A DNA stretch of 64,000 nt, from positions 1 through 64,000 of the forward strand of contig NZ_FOMQ01000016.1 of the NCBI RefSeq assembly GCF_900112675.1, given 5' to 3'. A program made the position numbers and the translations under genes. The notes beneath the pieces were generated by a model. The model ran no database searches and had not been told where the DNA came from. It worked only from the letters and a program-made list of their open reading frames with translations. Below, one piece after another: positions 1-9,035 of this stretch. How positions within the stretch are numbered: the stretch's first letter is position 1; each line of letters opens with the position of its first letter. This stretch comes from Paracidovorax konjaci. Its GTDB lineage: Bacteria; Pseudomonadota; Gammaproteobacteria; Burkholderiales; Burkholderiaceae_C.

Positions 1-3000
1 AGGAGCCGAAACATACATCGGCGCATAGTTGGGCTGGTACTGCCGAATCTGGCTTGTGAGATTCACACCCTGCGCGTTGAGCAGACTTTGCGCATAACTG
101 ACCGGAGGCACGGCCGAACGCCTTTGCAGGCCTTCATCGTCCGAGAAGTTCAGCGGATCGGCGCCCACATACCCAAACCGATTCCACCCGCCCTCCAGCC
201 CGATCGGATCGGCCTGGATGTACCTCCCGCTCGCCGCGTCGTAGTACCGGTGCAGGTTGTAGTTCAGCCCCGTCTCCTCGTCCCACACCTGCCCCGGATA
301 CCGCAGGTCGAACCGCACCGCTTCCCCGTAGCTGCGGATGCCGGCTTGCCCGCTCTGCGCGTAGCCCGTGGCGCCGGTGGTGGGGTTGGCCTCGCCAAAG
401 CCGGTGATGAGCCACTGCCACACCACCTGCCCCTGCGCGTTCGTCAGCCTCCTTGGCGTGTTCAGGTGGTCCGCATCGATGGCGTACAGCCTGCCGTTGA
501 TCTGCGCGGCCACCGGCAGCGGGCCCGTGGCGGTGGGCAGCCAGATCACCTCCGTGCTGTCCATTTCGCCGGCAGGGGCGGCGCTGTCGCTGCTGCGGCG
601 GTTGCCGTACTGGCCCAGCACGGTGCTGCCGATGGCGTCCTCCGCGTACACCGTCTGCTGCGTGATCGCGGGGGTGCTGCTGCCGGACAGGCGCGCGTCG
701 CGCTTGAACACGCGCTGGCCCAGGGCGTTGGTGGTGTAGCTGACGGCCAGGGCACCGGCCGGGTCGCTGCTCGCACTGGCCGCGGTGATGCGGCCCTCCA
801 CGCCGTAGTGCAGGAACGTGTCGCCCTTCTTCGTCAGCGCCCCCGTGGCGTCCTGGCTGTACGCCACCTGGGTGACCTGGGCCGCGCTTCCTGCCGGTGT
901 GAAGGTTTCGGCATAGCCCTGCAGGCGGTTGCTGCCGGTGGCGAGGGTGTAGATCCGCTCCAGTGTGTCGCTGCCCGCGCCGGTCGCGCTCGTGTGGTGC
1001 ACCTGGGTGCGGTTGCCGTTCGCATCCCACGCGTAGCCGCTGGCCGTCGCGCCCAGCGTGTCGCCCAGGCCCCAGCCCAGGGGCAGGGCAAGGCCCGCGG
1101 GGGCGCTGTGGGCGCTGGCCGTGAGGCGGCCCACGGCGTCGTAGGTGAAGGCGCTGGTCAGGGTGGCCTGCTGGGCATCCGTGCCGCTGCTGCTGCCACT
1201 GGTGCCCGGCAGGGCGTGGCGCTGCTGGATGCGGGTCACGCGCCCGGCGCCGTCCCACGCCAGTGCGGGCAGCAGCCGGCTCGCGGCCAGTTGGCCCGCC
1301 GTCGTGTAGCTGCGCTGCTCGGCCTGGTTCGGGCCGAATCCGCTCCACTGCCACGCCGTCGGCTGGCCCAGCGGGTTCCAGGCGAGGTTCGCGAGCAGCG
1401 GCTGGCCGTCCCACGTGAGCCCCGTCAGCTGGCCCGTCGCGTCGTACTGGTACTGCACCTGGCGCCCGCTCGGGTAGGTGATGGCCGCGATCTGCCCGGC
1501 CCCCGCGCTGCCCGCCTCCGCGTAGCGGTAGCCCAGCGTGCGCGTGTCGCCGTTGGCGAGGATCTCCACCTTGCGCGTGACGCGGCCCAGCAGGTCGCGC
1601 TGGTAGCGCGTGGTGACCTCCGGGTCCTGGATCTCGCTCAAGTGCCCCACGCTCGCCTGCGGCGCGCCCTCGGCGTTGTAGTCGGGCCCGGGCAGGTCGT
1701 AGCGCAGCACCGTGGTGCGGCTGCTGGTACCGGCAGCGGTTGTCCCTGCGGCGCTGCTACTGCTGCTGACGATCTGCGTGGGCCGGCCCAGGCTGTCCCG
1801 CGCGATATGGCTCGCGCGGCCCAGCGCGTCGGTGATCGCCTGCGGCAGGCCCAGCGCGTCGTAGCTGGTGGTGACCGCGCCTCCGTCCGGCGTGGTCTCC
1901 TGCAGCGCGTTGCCCAGCGCATCGCGCACGTAGCCCGTCGCCACCCCGTTGAAGTCCGTGGCCTGCACCACCGCGTCCTGCGCGTCGTAGGCCAGCGTGG
2001 CGCTCGCGTTCTGCGCGTCGGTGATGCTCTGCACGCGCCGCAGCGCGTCCAGGCCCCAGCGCGTGGTCCGGTCGAGCCCGCCTTCCGTGCGGGTCCGGCT
2101 CACCGCTTCCCCGTTGGCGTCGTAGCCGTAGCGGGTGGCCTGCAATGCGCCCACGGATTCGGCGTCCGGGCGGTTGAGGGCGTTGATGGTGCGCGCGATC
2201 TGCAGGGCCCGGGCACCCTGTGCGTCCTGCACGTTCTCGCCCACGCGGTTGCCCATGGCGTCGAGCGTGTAGCTGCCGCTCGCGCCGCGGTTGTCGCTCC
2301 AGCCGACCAGGCGCTGCGCCGCGTCGTACTGGTAGCTCGCGCTGTAGCCGCCGGGCAGGGTCACGCCCGCCAGTTGGCCGCTCGGGCGCCAGGTGTAGCT
2401 GTGCGTGAGGCCCGCGCGGGTGGCGCTCAGCAGCCGGCCGCGCAGGTCGTATCGGTAGCTGGCGGTGATGCCGCTCGGCCCCGTCGCGGTGAGCACGCGG
2501 CCGGCCGCGTCGTGGGTGTAGGTGCTGCGCCGGCCCAGGGCATCGGTGGCCTCGGTGAGGTTGCCCAGGCTGTCGTATTGGTAGGTGGCCGTGGCGCCGC
2601 CGGGCTCCATGGCGCTGGCCACGCGGCCATCGGCATGGTAGGTCCACTGGCTGGTGCGGCTTCGCGCCGGGCTCACCGAGGTGTCGGTGACCGTGGTGCT
2701 GAGCGGCCTTCCCGCGCTGTCGTAGGTGGTGGTGGTTTCCCGGCCGGCTTCGGTGGTGCGCACGGGCAGGCCCCACTGGGGGTGCCATTCGGTGGTGGTG
2801 GTGCGCTGCCCGGGCGTGCCGACCGCCTCGGTCACGGTGAGCGGCAGCCGCCGCGCGCCGTCCCACGTGGTGGTGGTCCGGCGGCCCAGGAAGTCGGTTT
2901 CCGAATGGGTGAGGCCCTCCGCGGTCTGCTCGCGGTGGGCCGCGTCGGCCTGCCCGGTGCCCGAGGGCAGGCTGGCCCCCGAGACGCCCAGCTCCCCGTT

Positions 3001-4350
3001 GCGGCCGGTGAAGGTGTAGTTGCGCAGGGTGCCCAGCGGGTCGGTCACCGCCGCGCCGCTGATCTGCCCATCGGCCGCGATGGCGTAGTCGGCGCTGTAG
3101 CGCAGCACCCCGCCGGCATGCTCGGTGCGCACCGCCCGCCCCTGCGGGTCGTAGCCGAAGGTGGCGAAGCGCACGCCGTTCTCGTCCCGGATGCCCGTCA
3201 GCAGCCGCGGCCGCGACGGGTCTTCGTAGAGGTAGCCTTTGGTGGTGCCGTCCGGGTAGGTCACCTGCGAGAGGCGGCCGGCGCCGTCGTAGGTGTAGTC
3301 GATGCGCTGGCCCCCGGGGGTGGTCACCGAGGTCATCCGGCCGTCGTAGTTGTAGCTGAACTGCAGGCTCTGCCCGTACCGGTCCCAGGCCGCCAGGACA
3401 AAGCCTGACGTGTTGTGGCTGAAGGAGAGCACGGGGCCGGACCGGTCCCGGTATTCGATGAGCCAGCCCTCCTGCGAGAACACCCAGGCATCGCCTTCCT
3501 GCGCGCGCCGGTAGACGTAGTTCCAGCCCACGCGCTCGATGGCATCGCCCGAGCCGTTCGCGTCGGGCCAGACGTTCTGGTTCATCCGCACCTTGAAGTA
3601 CTTGATGCCCCCTTCCGGGAACAGCACGAACGCGTACTGCTGGCGGATCTGCAGGCTCGCCTGGAAGCTGTGCCGCCACAGCCCGAGCGAGCTGTTGTCG
3701 GTGCGCAGGCCGAAGACCGGCTCCAGCGCGTCCATGGCGCTGCCGTAGTGCCGCACGAACGAGAGCAGGCCCGAGTTCTCCTGCACGTAGTCCACTTCGC
3801 TCTGGACCTTCTTGCCGAGCCCGAACTGGATCGGGTTGCCGCCGACCAGCCCGTCGCGCAGGCACATCGCGGGCGCGTTGGGCGCCGTCACCGGCATGGA
3901 AACCGGCGGGGCCACCAGCCGGCACATCTGCGGCGTGGTCTCCGGCGTCATCGGGTCGTCGGCTTCCTCGAAGCCCGGCTTGCAGTCGCAGCCGGTGCCG
4001 GACGCGGAGGCCACGCTGTTCTCCGGGCAGAATTCGCCGAGCCGGGTGGCGGACCCCCAGGTACCGCCTCCGCGCGAGGCATAGCAGTAGTAGTGGTTGT
4101 TGTCGATGTTCTCGTTGAGCAGAACGCAGTTCCAATCCATCTCGGCCGCGGAAGAACTGGCGTTCCTGATGGCGCATGCCGCCACCTGGGCCGGATCCGC
4201 CCCACGGCAAGCCAGCGTCGATGCCCACTCCAGGACCGGCTGCATCTCCGCCTGCGCCGGCACCGGGCCCAGCATGGACAGCAGCGCCATCACCACGCCG
4301 CCACCCCGCGCCCGGCGAGCCAAAAACCCTGCGATCTCTCTCCACCCCAT
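1..4350 (-). CDS. Secreted Rhs/YD-repeat protein, 3' end cut by window edge
   Basis: The reading frame is open from position 4350 to the window edge (1450 codons, no stop), so the C-terminus is missing. ATG 4348-4350 is preceded by a strong AGGGGAGG site. Residues 1-34 form a signal peptide ending PVPAQA. A Cys-rich segment follows (about residues 48-150), then a DUF6531-like start of the Rhs shell (GLGKKVQSEVDY near 180), then many YD repeats of the type YDxxGRL from about residue 350. The RHS-associated core (YYDAASGRYIQADPIGLEGG) lies at about residues 1362-1382, encoded near 205-265. In this family the shell encloses a C-terminal toxin or variable domain that begins just after this core, so about the last 65 residues visible are the start of the variable tip. 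A Sec signal rather than a PAAR or T6SS N-terminus suggests periplasmic or surface delivery. It lies 157 bp downstream of the MocR gene on the same strand. Confidence 0.88.
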   Translation of the reverse strand, partial: MGWREIAGFLARRARGGGVVMALLSMLGPVPAQAEMQPVLEWASTLACRGADPAQVAACAIRNASSSAAEMDWNCVLLNENIDNNHYYCYASRGGGTWGSATRLGEFCPENSVASASGTGCDCKPGFEEADDPMTPETTPQMCRLVAPPVSMPVTAPNAPAMCLRDGLVGGNPIQFGLGKKVQSEVDYVQENSGLLSFVRHYGSAMDALEPVFGLRTDNSSLGLWRHSFQASLQIRQQYAFVLFPEGGIKYFKVRMNQNVWPDANGSGDAIERVGWNYVYRRAQEGDAWVFSQEGWLIEYRDRSGPVLSFSHNTSGFVLAAWDRYGQSLQFSYNYDGRMTSVTTPGGQRIDYTYDGAGRLSQVTYPDGTTKGYLYEDPSRPRLLTGIRDENGVRFATFGYDPQGRAVRTEHAGGVLRYSADYAIAADGQISGAAVTDPLGTLRNYTFTGRNGELGVSGASLPSGTGQADAAHREQTAEGLTHSETDFLGRRTTTTWDGARRLPLTVTEAVGTPGQRTTTTEWHPQWGLPVRTTEAGRETTTTYDSAGRPLSTTVTDTSVSPARSRTSQWTYHADGRVASAMEPGGATATYQYDSLGNLTEATDALGRRSTYTHDAAGRVLTATGPSGITASYRYDLRGRLLSATRAGLTHSYTWRPSGQLAGVTLPGGYSASYQYDAAQRLVGWSDNRGASGSYTLDAMGNRVGENVQDAQGARALQIARTINALNRPDAESVGALQATRYGYDANGEAVSRTRTEGGLDRTTRWGLDALRRVQSITDAQNASATLAYDAQDAVVQATDFNGVATGYVRDALGNALQETTPDGGAVTTSYDALGLPQAITDALGRASHIARDSLGRPTQIVSSSSSAAGTTAAGTSSRTTVLRYDLPGPDYNAEGAPQASVGHLSEIQDPEVTTRYQRDLLGRVTRKVEILANGDTRTLGYRYAEAGSAGAGQIAAITYPSGRQVQYQYDATGQLTGLTWDGQPLLANLAWNPLGQPTAWQWSGFGPNQAEQRSYTTAGQLAASRLLPALAWDGAGRVTRIQQRHALPGTSGSSSGTDAQQATLTSAFTYDAVGRLTASAHSAPAGLALPLGWGLGDTLGATASGYAWDANGNRTQVHHTSATGAGSDTLERIYTLATGSNRLQGYAETFTPAGSAAQVTQVAYSQDATGALTKKGDTFLHYGVEGRITAASASSDPAGALAVSYTTNALGQRVFKRDARLSGSSTPAITQQTVYAEDAIGSTVLGQYGNRRSSDSAAPAGEMDSTEVIWLPTATGPLPVAAQINGRLYAIDADHLNTPRRLTNAQGQVVWQWLITGFGEANPTTGATGYAQSGQAGIRSYGEAVRFDLRYPGQVWDEETGLNYNLHRYYDAASGRYIQADPIGLEGGWNRFGYVGADPLNFSDDEGLQRRSAVPPVSYAQSLLNAQGVNLTSQIRQYQPNYAPMYVSAP

Positions 4351-4507
4351 GCCGGCCTCCCCTTCGTTTATGGCCGGCAGCATACCGGCCAGCCCGCCGG
4401 AATGCCCCCCACGCCATGACGAGTGGCTGGAAAGTTACAGCCGGCAACCGCCCCGATGCCGGCCCCGGAGATGGACTGCAGGTTACGCAATCACCGGCAT
4501 TTTTTGC

Positions 4508-5974
4508 TCAACCCAGATCCGCCGCCCGCCGGAACACCTTCCAGAACCCCGGGTCCTGCGTGGTCGCGAAGTTGATGCGCATGAGGGTGCAGGGCCGGCG
4601 GGTGGCGTGGAAGAGCGCGCCGGGGGCGATGAGGTAGCCCTCGTCGAGCATGCGCTGCGCGAGCATGTCGGTGTCCACGCCGGTCTCCACCCAGCCGAAC
4701 ATGCCGGCGGGCTCGGCGGCGAAGCGCTGGCCGGCTTCCAGCGCGATCTGCACGCTGCGCGCGCGGGCCTGGGCCAGGCGCAGGCGCATGCGCTCGGCGT
4801 GGCGGCGCAGCTGGCCCTGCTCGATGCACAGCGCCAGCGCCTTTTCCAGGATGGACGGGGTGGTGAGGGTGGAGAGCAGCTTGGTGTCCAGCAGGCGCTC
4901 GACGAGGCCGGGCGGGGCGGCGAGGTAGCCCACGCGCCAGTTGGGCGCGAGGATCTTGGCGAAGCCGTTCACGTAGATGGTGCGGCGCAGGCCGTCGAGC
5001 GCGGACAGGCGCGTGGCGTGTTCGGGTGCGATGTGGCCGTAGGTGTCGTCCTCGACGATGTGGAAGCCGTGCCGGTTGGCGAGCTGCAGGATCTGGTGCG
5101 CGTGGCCCGGCGAGAGGCTGTAGCCCGTGGGGTTGTGCAGCACGCTCACGCTCACGAAGAGCTTGGGGGCGTGGGCCTCGCAGTAGCGGGCCATCACGTC
5201 CAGGTCGGGGCCCAGGGGGCCGCGCGGCACGGGCAGCACGCGCATGCCCAGCGCATCGAGCCGCGCGAACTCCACCGACCAGCCGGGCTCTTCCACCATC
5301 ACCGGGTCGCCGGCCTTGAGCAGGGTGCGGCTCACGATGTCGAGCGCGTGCGTGGCGCCCACGGTGGTGATGATCTGCCCGGGCTGCGCGGGCACGCTCA
5401 GGTCGGCCAGGCGCCGCGCGAGCGCATCGCGCAGCCCGGCGTCGCCGCGCGGCTCGCCATAGACGAGCGAGCCGTCCTGCAGCGCGCGGCCCGCGGTCAC
5501 GCGGCGCACGGCGGCGGGCATGAAGCGCGCATCCTCCAGCCAGGCCGGCGGGAACACGCCCGCGCCGGGCTGGGGCTTGGACGACGCCTGGTGGAACATG
5601 CCGCGGATGAGCGTGGTGGCGTTGATGTGCGAGCCCGACATGGGCAGGACGGCCGCGCCCAAGGGCGACGTCGCCCGCGAGGCATTTGCTACATCTTTGA
5701 TAGCAATCTTTTCAATGGATCCGGCGGCATGGGGCAGTTTTTGCACTGAATCTCGTACGAAGAACCCGCGCTGGCGGCGGGCTTCCACGAGGCCCTGGGC
5801 CAGCAGCTGGTCGTAGGCGGCCACCACGGTGTAGGGGCTCACGCCCTGCTGGCGCGCGCATTCGCGCACCGAGGGCAGGCGCGCGCCGACGGGCAGCAGG
5901 CGGCTGCGGATGCGTTCCGCGAACCGCTCGGCGAGCTGTTCGGTCAGGGTGCGTTCGGGGGTGCGGGTGAGCAT
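4508..5974 (-). CDS. MocR/PdxR-type GntR regulator with aminotransferase domain
   Basis: This 488-residue protein has an N-terminal GntR winged helix (residues 1-75, with RLPSVRECARQQGVSPYTV) fused to a fold-type I aminotransferase domain (about 115-488). The PLP lysine is K340 in GFAKILAPNWRVGY, and HNPTGYS is also present. Proteins of this class bind PLP and switch a neighbouring transporter or enzyme, so the divergent LysE and EamA exporter genes are the likely targets. ATG 5974 is chosen because the winged helix begins here; a GTG at 6052 would add 26 residues but lies nearer the putative operator. The linker between the two domains (about residues 80-105) is encoded by a copy of the dispersed 50-bp repeat at 5686-5735, read on the opposite strand. 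Known family; the ligand and targets are inferred. Confidence 0.92.
   Translation of the reverse strand: MLTRTPERTLTEQLAERFAERIRSRLLPVGARLPSVRECARQQGVSPYTVVAAYDQLLAQGLVEARRQRGFFVRDSVQKLPHAAGSIEKIAIKDVANASRATSPLGAAVLPMSGSHINATTLIRGMFHQASSKPQPGAGVFPPAWLEDARFMPAAVRRVTAGRALQDGSLVYGEPRGDAGLRDALARRLADLSVPAQPGQIITTVGATHALDIVSRTLLKAGDPVMVEEPGWSVEFARLDALGMRVLPVPRGPLGPDLDVMARYCEAHAPKLFVSVSVLHNPTGYSLSPGHAHQILQLANRHGFHIVEDDTYGHIAPEHATRLSALDGLRRTIYVNGFAKILAPNWRVGYLAAPPGLVERLLDTKLLSTLTTPSILEKALALCIEQGQLRRHAERMRLRLAQARARSVQIALEAGQRFAAEPAGMFGWVETGVDTDMLAQRMLDEGYLIAPGALFHATRRPCTLMRINFATTQDPGFWKVFRRAADLG
5686..5735 (+). repeat. Dispersed 50-bp repeat, copy A (inside mocR-type gene)
   Basis: Shares the family pattern: left arm TTGCTA, right arm ATAGCAA, then TTCAATGGAT and CGGCGGCATGGGGC. 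It lies wholly within the MocR-type coding sequence, antisense to the gene and in frame, at the interdomain linker. Confidence 0.85.
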
Positions 5975-6069
5975 GGGCGGCTTTCGGGAGGCGGGGCAGG
6001 GCGGGACCACAGGACGGGCGGGCCGGCACTGTGCTGATCTGCGCACCGGCACAGTTCATTGCTCTTGTC

Positions 6070-6113
6070 CCACTGTCTGTATCGGAACTGTAGCGGAATC
6101 ATCCCTACAGTGG
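6070..6113. promoter_or_regulatory. Candidate MocR operator in divergent mocR-lysE region
   Basis: Two adjacent 11-bp direct repeats differ by one base: CTGTATCGGAA at 6077-6087 and CTGTAGCGGAA at 6088-6098. One helical turn separates them, the arrangement typical of MocR sites. They sit inside a wider inverted repeat, CCACTGT (6070-6076) with ACAGTGG (6107-6113); CTGTAG (6088-6093) also pairs with CTACAG (6105-6110). The region separates the MocR start from the LysE start at 6160. Confidence 0.6.
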
Positions 6114-6159
6114 ACGCACGGAAACCCCCCATCCCCTCCTCCCTCCACTGCCCTGCCCC

Positions 6160-6759
6160 ATGCCCCTGGTCGAATTCACTGCCCTGCTGGTGCTGGCCGC
6201 CGCGATGAGTTTCTCGCCCGGCCCCAACACCACGCTCTCGACGGCCCTCGCGGCCAACCGCGGCCTGCGTCCGGCCATGCGCTTCGTGTGCGCCGTGCCC
6301 GTGGGCTGGACGGCGCTGCTGCTGGTCTGCGCGGCCGGGATCGGGGCCGCGGTGGTGGCCATGCCGATGCTGCGCACGGCCATCAAGGCGGTGGGCATCG
6401 CCTACCTGCTGTGGCTGGCCTGGAAGCTGTCGCAGAGCGGCCGGCTCGCCGATGCCGACGGCGCCCGCATGGACGTGGGCTTCTGGGAAGGGGCTGCGCT
6501 GCAGTTCGTGAACATCAAGGCCTGGCTGCTCGCGCTCACCATCGTGGCGGGCTGGGTGGCGGGCCGCCCGGACGGCCTGCAGCGCCTCGTGGTGGTGGTG
6601 CCGGTGATGGTGGTGTTCGCCTTCGCCAGCAACCTGCTCTATGCGGCCACGGGCGCCCTGCTGCGCCAGTGGCTTGCCGAGGGCGCGCGGCTGCTCTGGT
6701 TCAACCGGGCGATGGCGCTGGTGCTGGCCGCCACGGCCGCCTGGATGGTGACGGCATGA
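6160..6759 (+). CDS. LysE-family amino-acid exporter
   Basis: A 199-residue integral membrane protein with about six hydrophobic segments and the LysE/RhtB signature SFSPGPNTTLST at residues 17-28. The family exports amino acids or their derivatives from the cytoplasm by proton exchange. It is divergent from the MocR regulator and overlaps the following EamA gene by ATGA, so the two exporters are probably translated together. No clear Shine-Dalgarno precedes the ATG. The substrate cannot be read from the sequence; a MocR partner suggests an amine or amino-acid derivative, which is inference. Confidence 0.9.
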   Translation: MPLVEFTALLVLAAAMSFSPGPNTTLSTALAANRGLRPAMRFVCAVPVGWTALLLVCAAGIGAAVVAMPMLRTAIKAVGIAYLLWLAWKLSQSGRLADADGARMDVGFWEGAALQFVNIKAWLLALTIVAGWVAGRPDGLQRLVVVVPVMVVFAFASNLLYAATGALLRQWLAEGARLLWFNRAMALVLAATAAWMVTA

Positions 6760-7712
6760 GCGCCGCGCTGCCGGCTTCGCCGCCCCTCGCGCCGCCCCCG
6801 TCCTCCGAGGCGCACGGCCTGCTCTGGGGCCTGCTGGGCGTGGCCATCTTCGCGTTCACGCTGCCGATGACGCGGCTGGCCGTGGGCACGCACGAGGCGC
6901 CGCAGCTCTCGGGCGCGTTCGTCGCCATCGGCCGCGCGGCCATCGCGGGGCTGCTGTCGGCGGCGCTGCTGCTCCTGCAGCGCGCGCCGCTGCCCGCCCG
7001 CCGGGACTGGGCTCCGCTCGCGCTCACGTCGCTGGGCGTGGTGTTCGGCTTTCCGCTGCTGACCTCGCTGGCCATGCGCCACGTGGCCGCCGTGCATGCG
7101 AGCGTGGTGATCGGCCTGCTGCCGCTGGCCACGGCGCTCGTGGGCGCGCTGCTGCACCGCCAGCGGCCCTCGCCGCGCTTCTGGCTCTGCGCGCTGGCCG
7201 GCACGGCGCTGGTGGTGGCTTTCGCGCTGCGCCGCTCGGACGGCGGCCTCGCGCTGCACCCGGCCGATGCGCTGCTGCTGGCGGCCGTGCTGTGCGCCGC
7301 CGTGGGCTACGGCTTCGGCGGGCGGCTGTCGCAGCGCATGCCGGCCGGGGCGGTGATCTGCTGGGCGCTGGTGCTGGCCCTGCCCGTGACGCTGCCGGTC
7401 GCCGCGCTCACGTTTCCCACGGCGCCCGTGGCGCCTTCGGCCTGGGCGGCGCTGGCCTACGTGTCGGTGTTCTCGATGTGGCTCGGATTTTTCGCGTGGT
7501 ACCGCGGCCTGGCGCTGGGCGGCACGGTGCGCGTGAGCCAGGTGCAGCTGGTGCAGCCGTTCCTCGGCATGCTGTTCGCCGTGCCGCTGCTCGGCGAGCG
7601 GCTGGACGCGGTCAGCCTGGGCTTCGGGCTGGCCGTGATGGCCACGGTGTTCATCGGCCGCCGCGCGCCCGCCCGGGCCCCGGCCCTCCCCGGGAGCCCG
7701 CCACGCAGTTAA
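6756..7712 (+). CDS. EamA/DMT-family transporter
   Basis: A 318-residue protein with ten predicted membrane segments and two EamA repeats (about residues 20-150 and 165-305), the usual size for drug/metabolite transporters of the RhaT/YdcZ type. ATG 6756 overlaps the lysE-like stop (ATGA). It is probably an inner-membrane exporter of an amino acid or metabolite. The motif MRHVAAVHASVV at the end of repeat one and the PFLGMLFAVPLLGE segment in repeat two are typical of EamA proteins. Probably controlled by the divergent MocR protein, by position. Confidence 0.9.
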   Translation: MSAALPASPPLAPPPSSEAHGLLWGLLGVAIFAFTLPMTRLAVGTHEAPQLSGAFVAIGRAAIAGLLSAALLLLQRAPLPARRDWAPLALTSLGVVFGFPLLTSLAMRHVAAVHASVVIGLLPLATALVGALLHRQRPSPRFWLCALAGTALVVAFALRRSDGGLALHPADALLLAAVLCAAVGYGFGGRLSQRMPAGAVICWALVLALPVTLPVAALTFPTAPVAPSAWAALAYVSVFSMWLGFFAWYRGLALGGTVRVSQVQLVQPFLGMLFAVPLLGERLDAVSLGFGLAVMATVFIGRRAPARAPALPGSPPRS

Positions 7713-7834
7713 GCTCCTTTCCCGGCGGGGCCCACCCCTGCCCCGCCCCCCGGCCGCACAACGGCCTTTCTACGACAACGACGACACGAACGAGGCCGCG
7801 CCCTTCCATCGGCGCGCCACTGGAGATGATTTCC

Positions 7835-9031
7835 ATGACGAACTGGACCCTGGCCCAACGCGCCGCAAAGATGAACCCCTCGGTGATCCGCGAGATCCTC
7901 AAGGTCACCGAGAAGCCCGGCATCATCAGCCTGGCCGGCGGGCTGCCCTCCCCCAAGACCTTCCCGGTCGATGCGTTCGCACAGGCCTGCGCCACCGTGC
8001 TCGGCCATGACGGCCCCTCCGCGCTGCAGTACGCGGCCAGCGAAGGCTACCTGCCGCTGCGCGAAGCCGTGGCCGATTTCCTGCCCTGGGACGTGTCGCC
8101 CGAGCAGGTGCTGATCACCACCGGCTCGCAGCAGGGCCTGGACCTCGTGGCCAAGGTGCTGATCGACGCGGGCAGCCGCGTGCTGGTGGAGACGCCCACC
8201 TACCTCGGCGCGCTGCAGGCCTTCGCGCCGATGGAGCCCGAAGTGCACAGCGTGGCGAGCGACGACGAGGGCCCGCTGCCGGGCGACCTCGCGGCCAAGA
8301 TGGGCTCGGGCGCCGACCGCGCGCGCTTCATGTACCTGCTGCCGAACTTCCAGAACCCCACGGGCCGCACGATGAGCGAGGCGCGCCGCGCCGCCCTCTC
8401 CGCGCAGGCCGCCGAGCTGGGCCTGCCGCTGGTCGAAGACAACCCCTACGGCGACCTCTGGTTCGACCAGCCGCCGCCGCTGCCGCTCACCGCGCGCAAC
8501 CCCGAGGGCTGCATCTACCTGGGCTCGTTCTCGAAGGTGCTGGCCCCCGGCCTGCGCCTGGGCTTCCTGGTGGCGCCGCGCGCCCTCTACCCCAAGCTGC
8601 TGCAGGCCAAGCAGGCGGCCGACCTGCACACGCCGGGCTTCAACCAGCGCATGGTGGCCGAGGTGATGAAGGGCGGCTTCCTGGACCGCCACGTGCCCAC
8701 CATCCGCGCGCTCTACAAGCAGCAGCGCGACGCGATGCTGGAAGCGCTGGACCGCGAGATGCAGGGCCTGGGCGTGACCTGGAACCGGCCCGACGGCGGC
8801 ATGTTCCTCTGGGCCCGCCTGCCCGAGGGCATGAGCGCGCTCGACCTGCTGCCCGAGGCGGTGGAGCGCAACGTGGCCTTCGTGCCCGGCGCGGCCTTCT
8901 ACGCGGAAAACCCCGACACGCGCACGCTGCGCCTGTCGTTCGTCACCGCGAGCGCGCAGCAGATCCAGACCGGCATCGCCTCCCTGGCGGCCGCCGTCCG
9001 CGCGCGCCTGCCGCAGGCACTGGAGGCCTGA
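7835..9031 (+). CDS. PLP-dependent aminotransferase, class I/II (LysN/2-aminoadipate type)
   Basis: A 398-residue fold-type I aminotransferase. Landmarks: ISLAGGLPSPKTFP near residue 30, NPTGRTMS, the aspartate-bearing EDNPYGDLWF, and the Schiff-base lysine K234 in GSFSKVLAPGLRLGF. The family includes 2-aminoadipate and branched-chain/aromatic aminotransferases that use 2-oxoglutarate. ATG 7835 is preferred over ATG 7826 because GGAGA at 7822-7826 sits 8 bases upstream of it. It starts a run of same-strand genes (GST, PhzF, glyoxalase-like, LysE, dehydratase) likely concerned with amino-acid turnover. Exact amino donor unknown. Confidence 0.92.
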   Translation: MTNWTLAQRAAKMNPSVIREILKVTEKPGIISLAGGLPSPKTFPVDAFAQACATVLGHDGPSALQYAASEGYLPLREAVADFLPWDVSPEQVLITTGSQQGLDLVAKVLIDAGSRVLVETPTYLGALQAFAPMEPEVHSVASDDEGPLPGDLAAKMGSGADRARFMYLLPNFQNPTGRTMSEARRAALSAQAAELGLPLVEDNPYGDLWFDQPPPLPLTARNPEGCIYLGSFSKVLAPGLRLGFLVAPRALYPKLLQAKQAADLHTPGFNQRMVAEVMKGGFLDRHVPTIRALYKQQRDAMLEALDREMQGLGVTWNRPDGGMFLWARLPEGMSALDLLPEAVERNVAFVPGAAFYAENPDTRTLRLSFVTASAQQIQTGIASLAAAVRARLPQALEA

Positions 9032-9035
9032 AGCG

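Noticed and set aside
88-3408. An 1106-codon open frame on the plus strand opposite the Rhs gene
   Set aside because: Its composition is Arg/Ala/Gly/Val noise from GC-rich antisense DNA, and the minus frame has clear YD repeats, a signal peptide and a ribosome site.
1757-4447. An 896-codon minus-strand frame in the Rhs region
   Set aside because: Out of frame with the YD repeats; Arg/His/Pro-rich shadow of the real gene.
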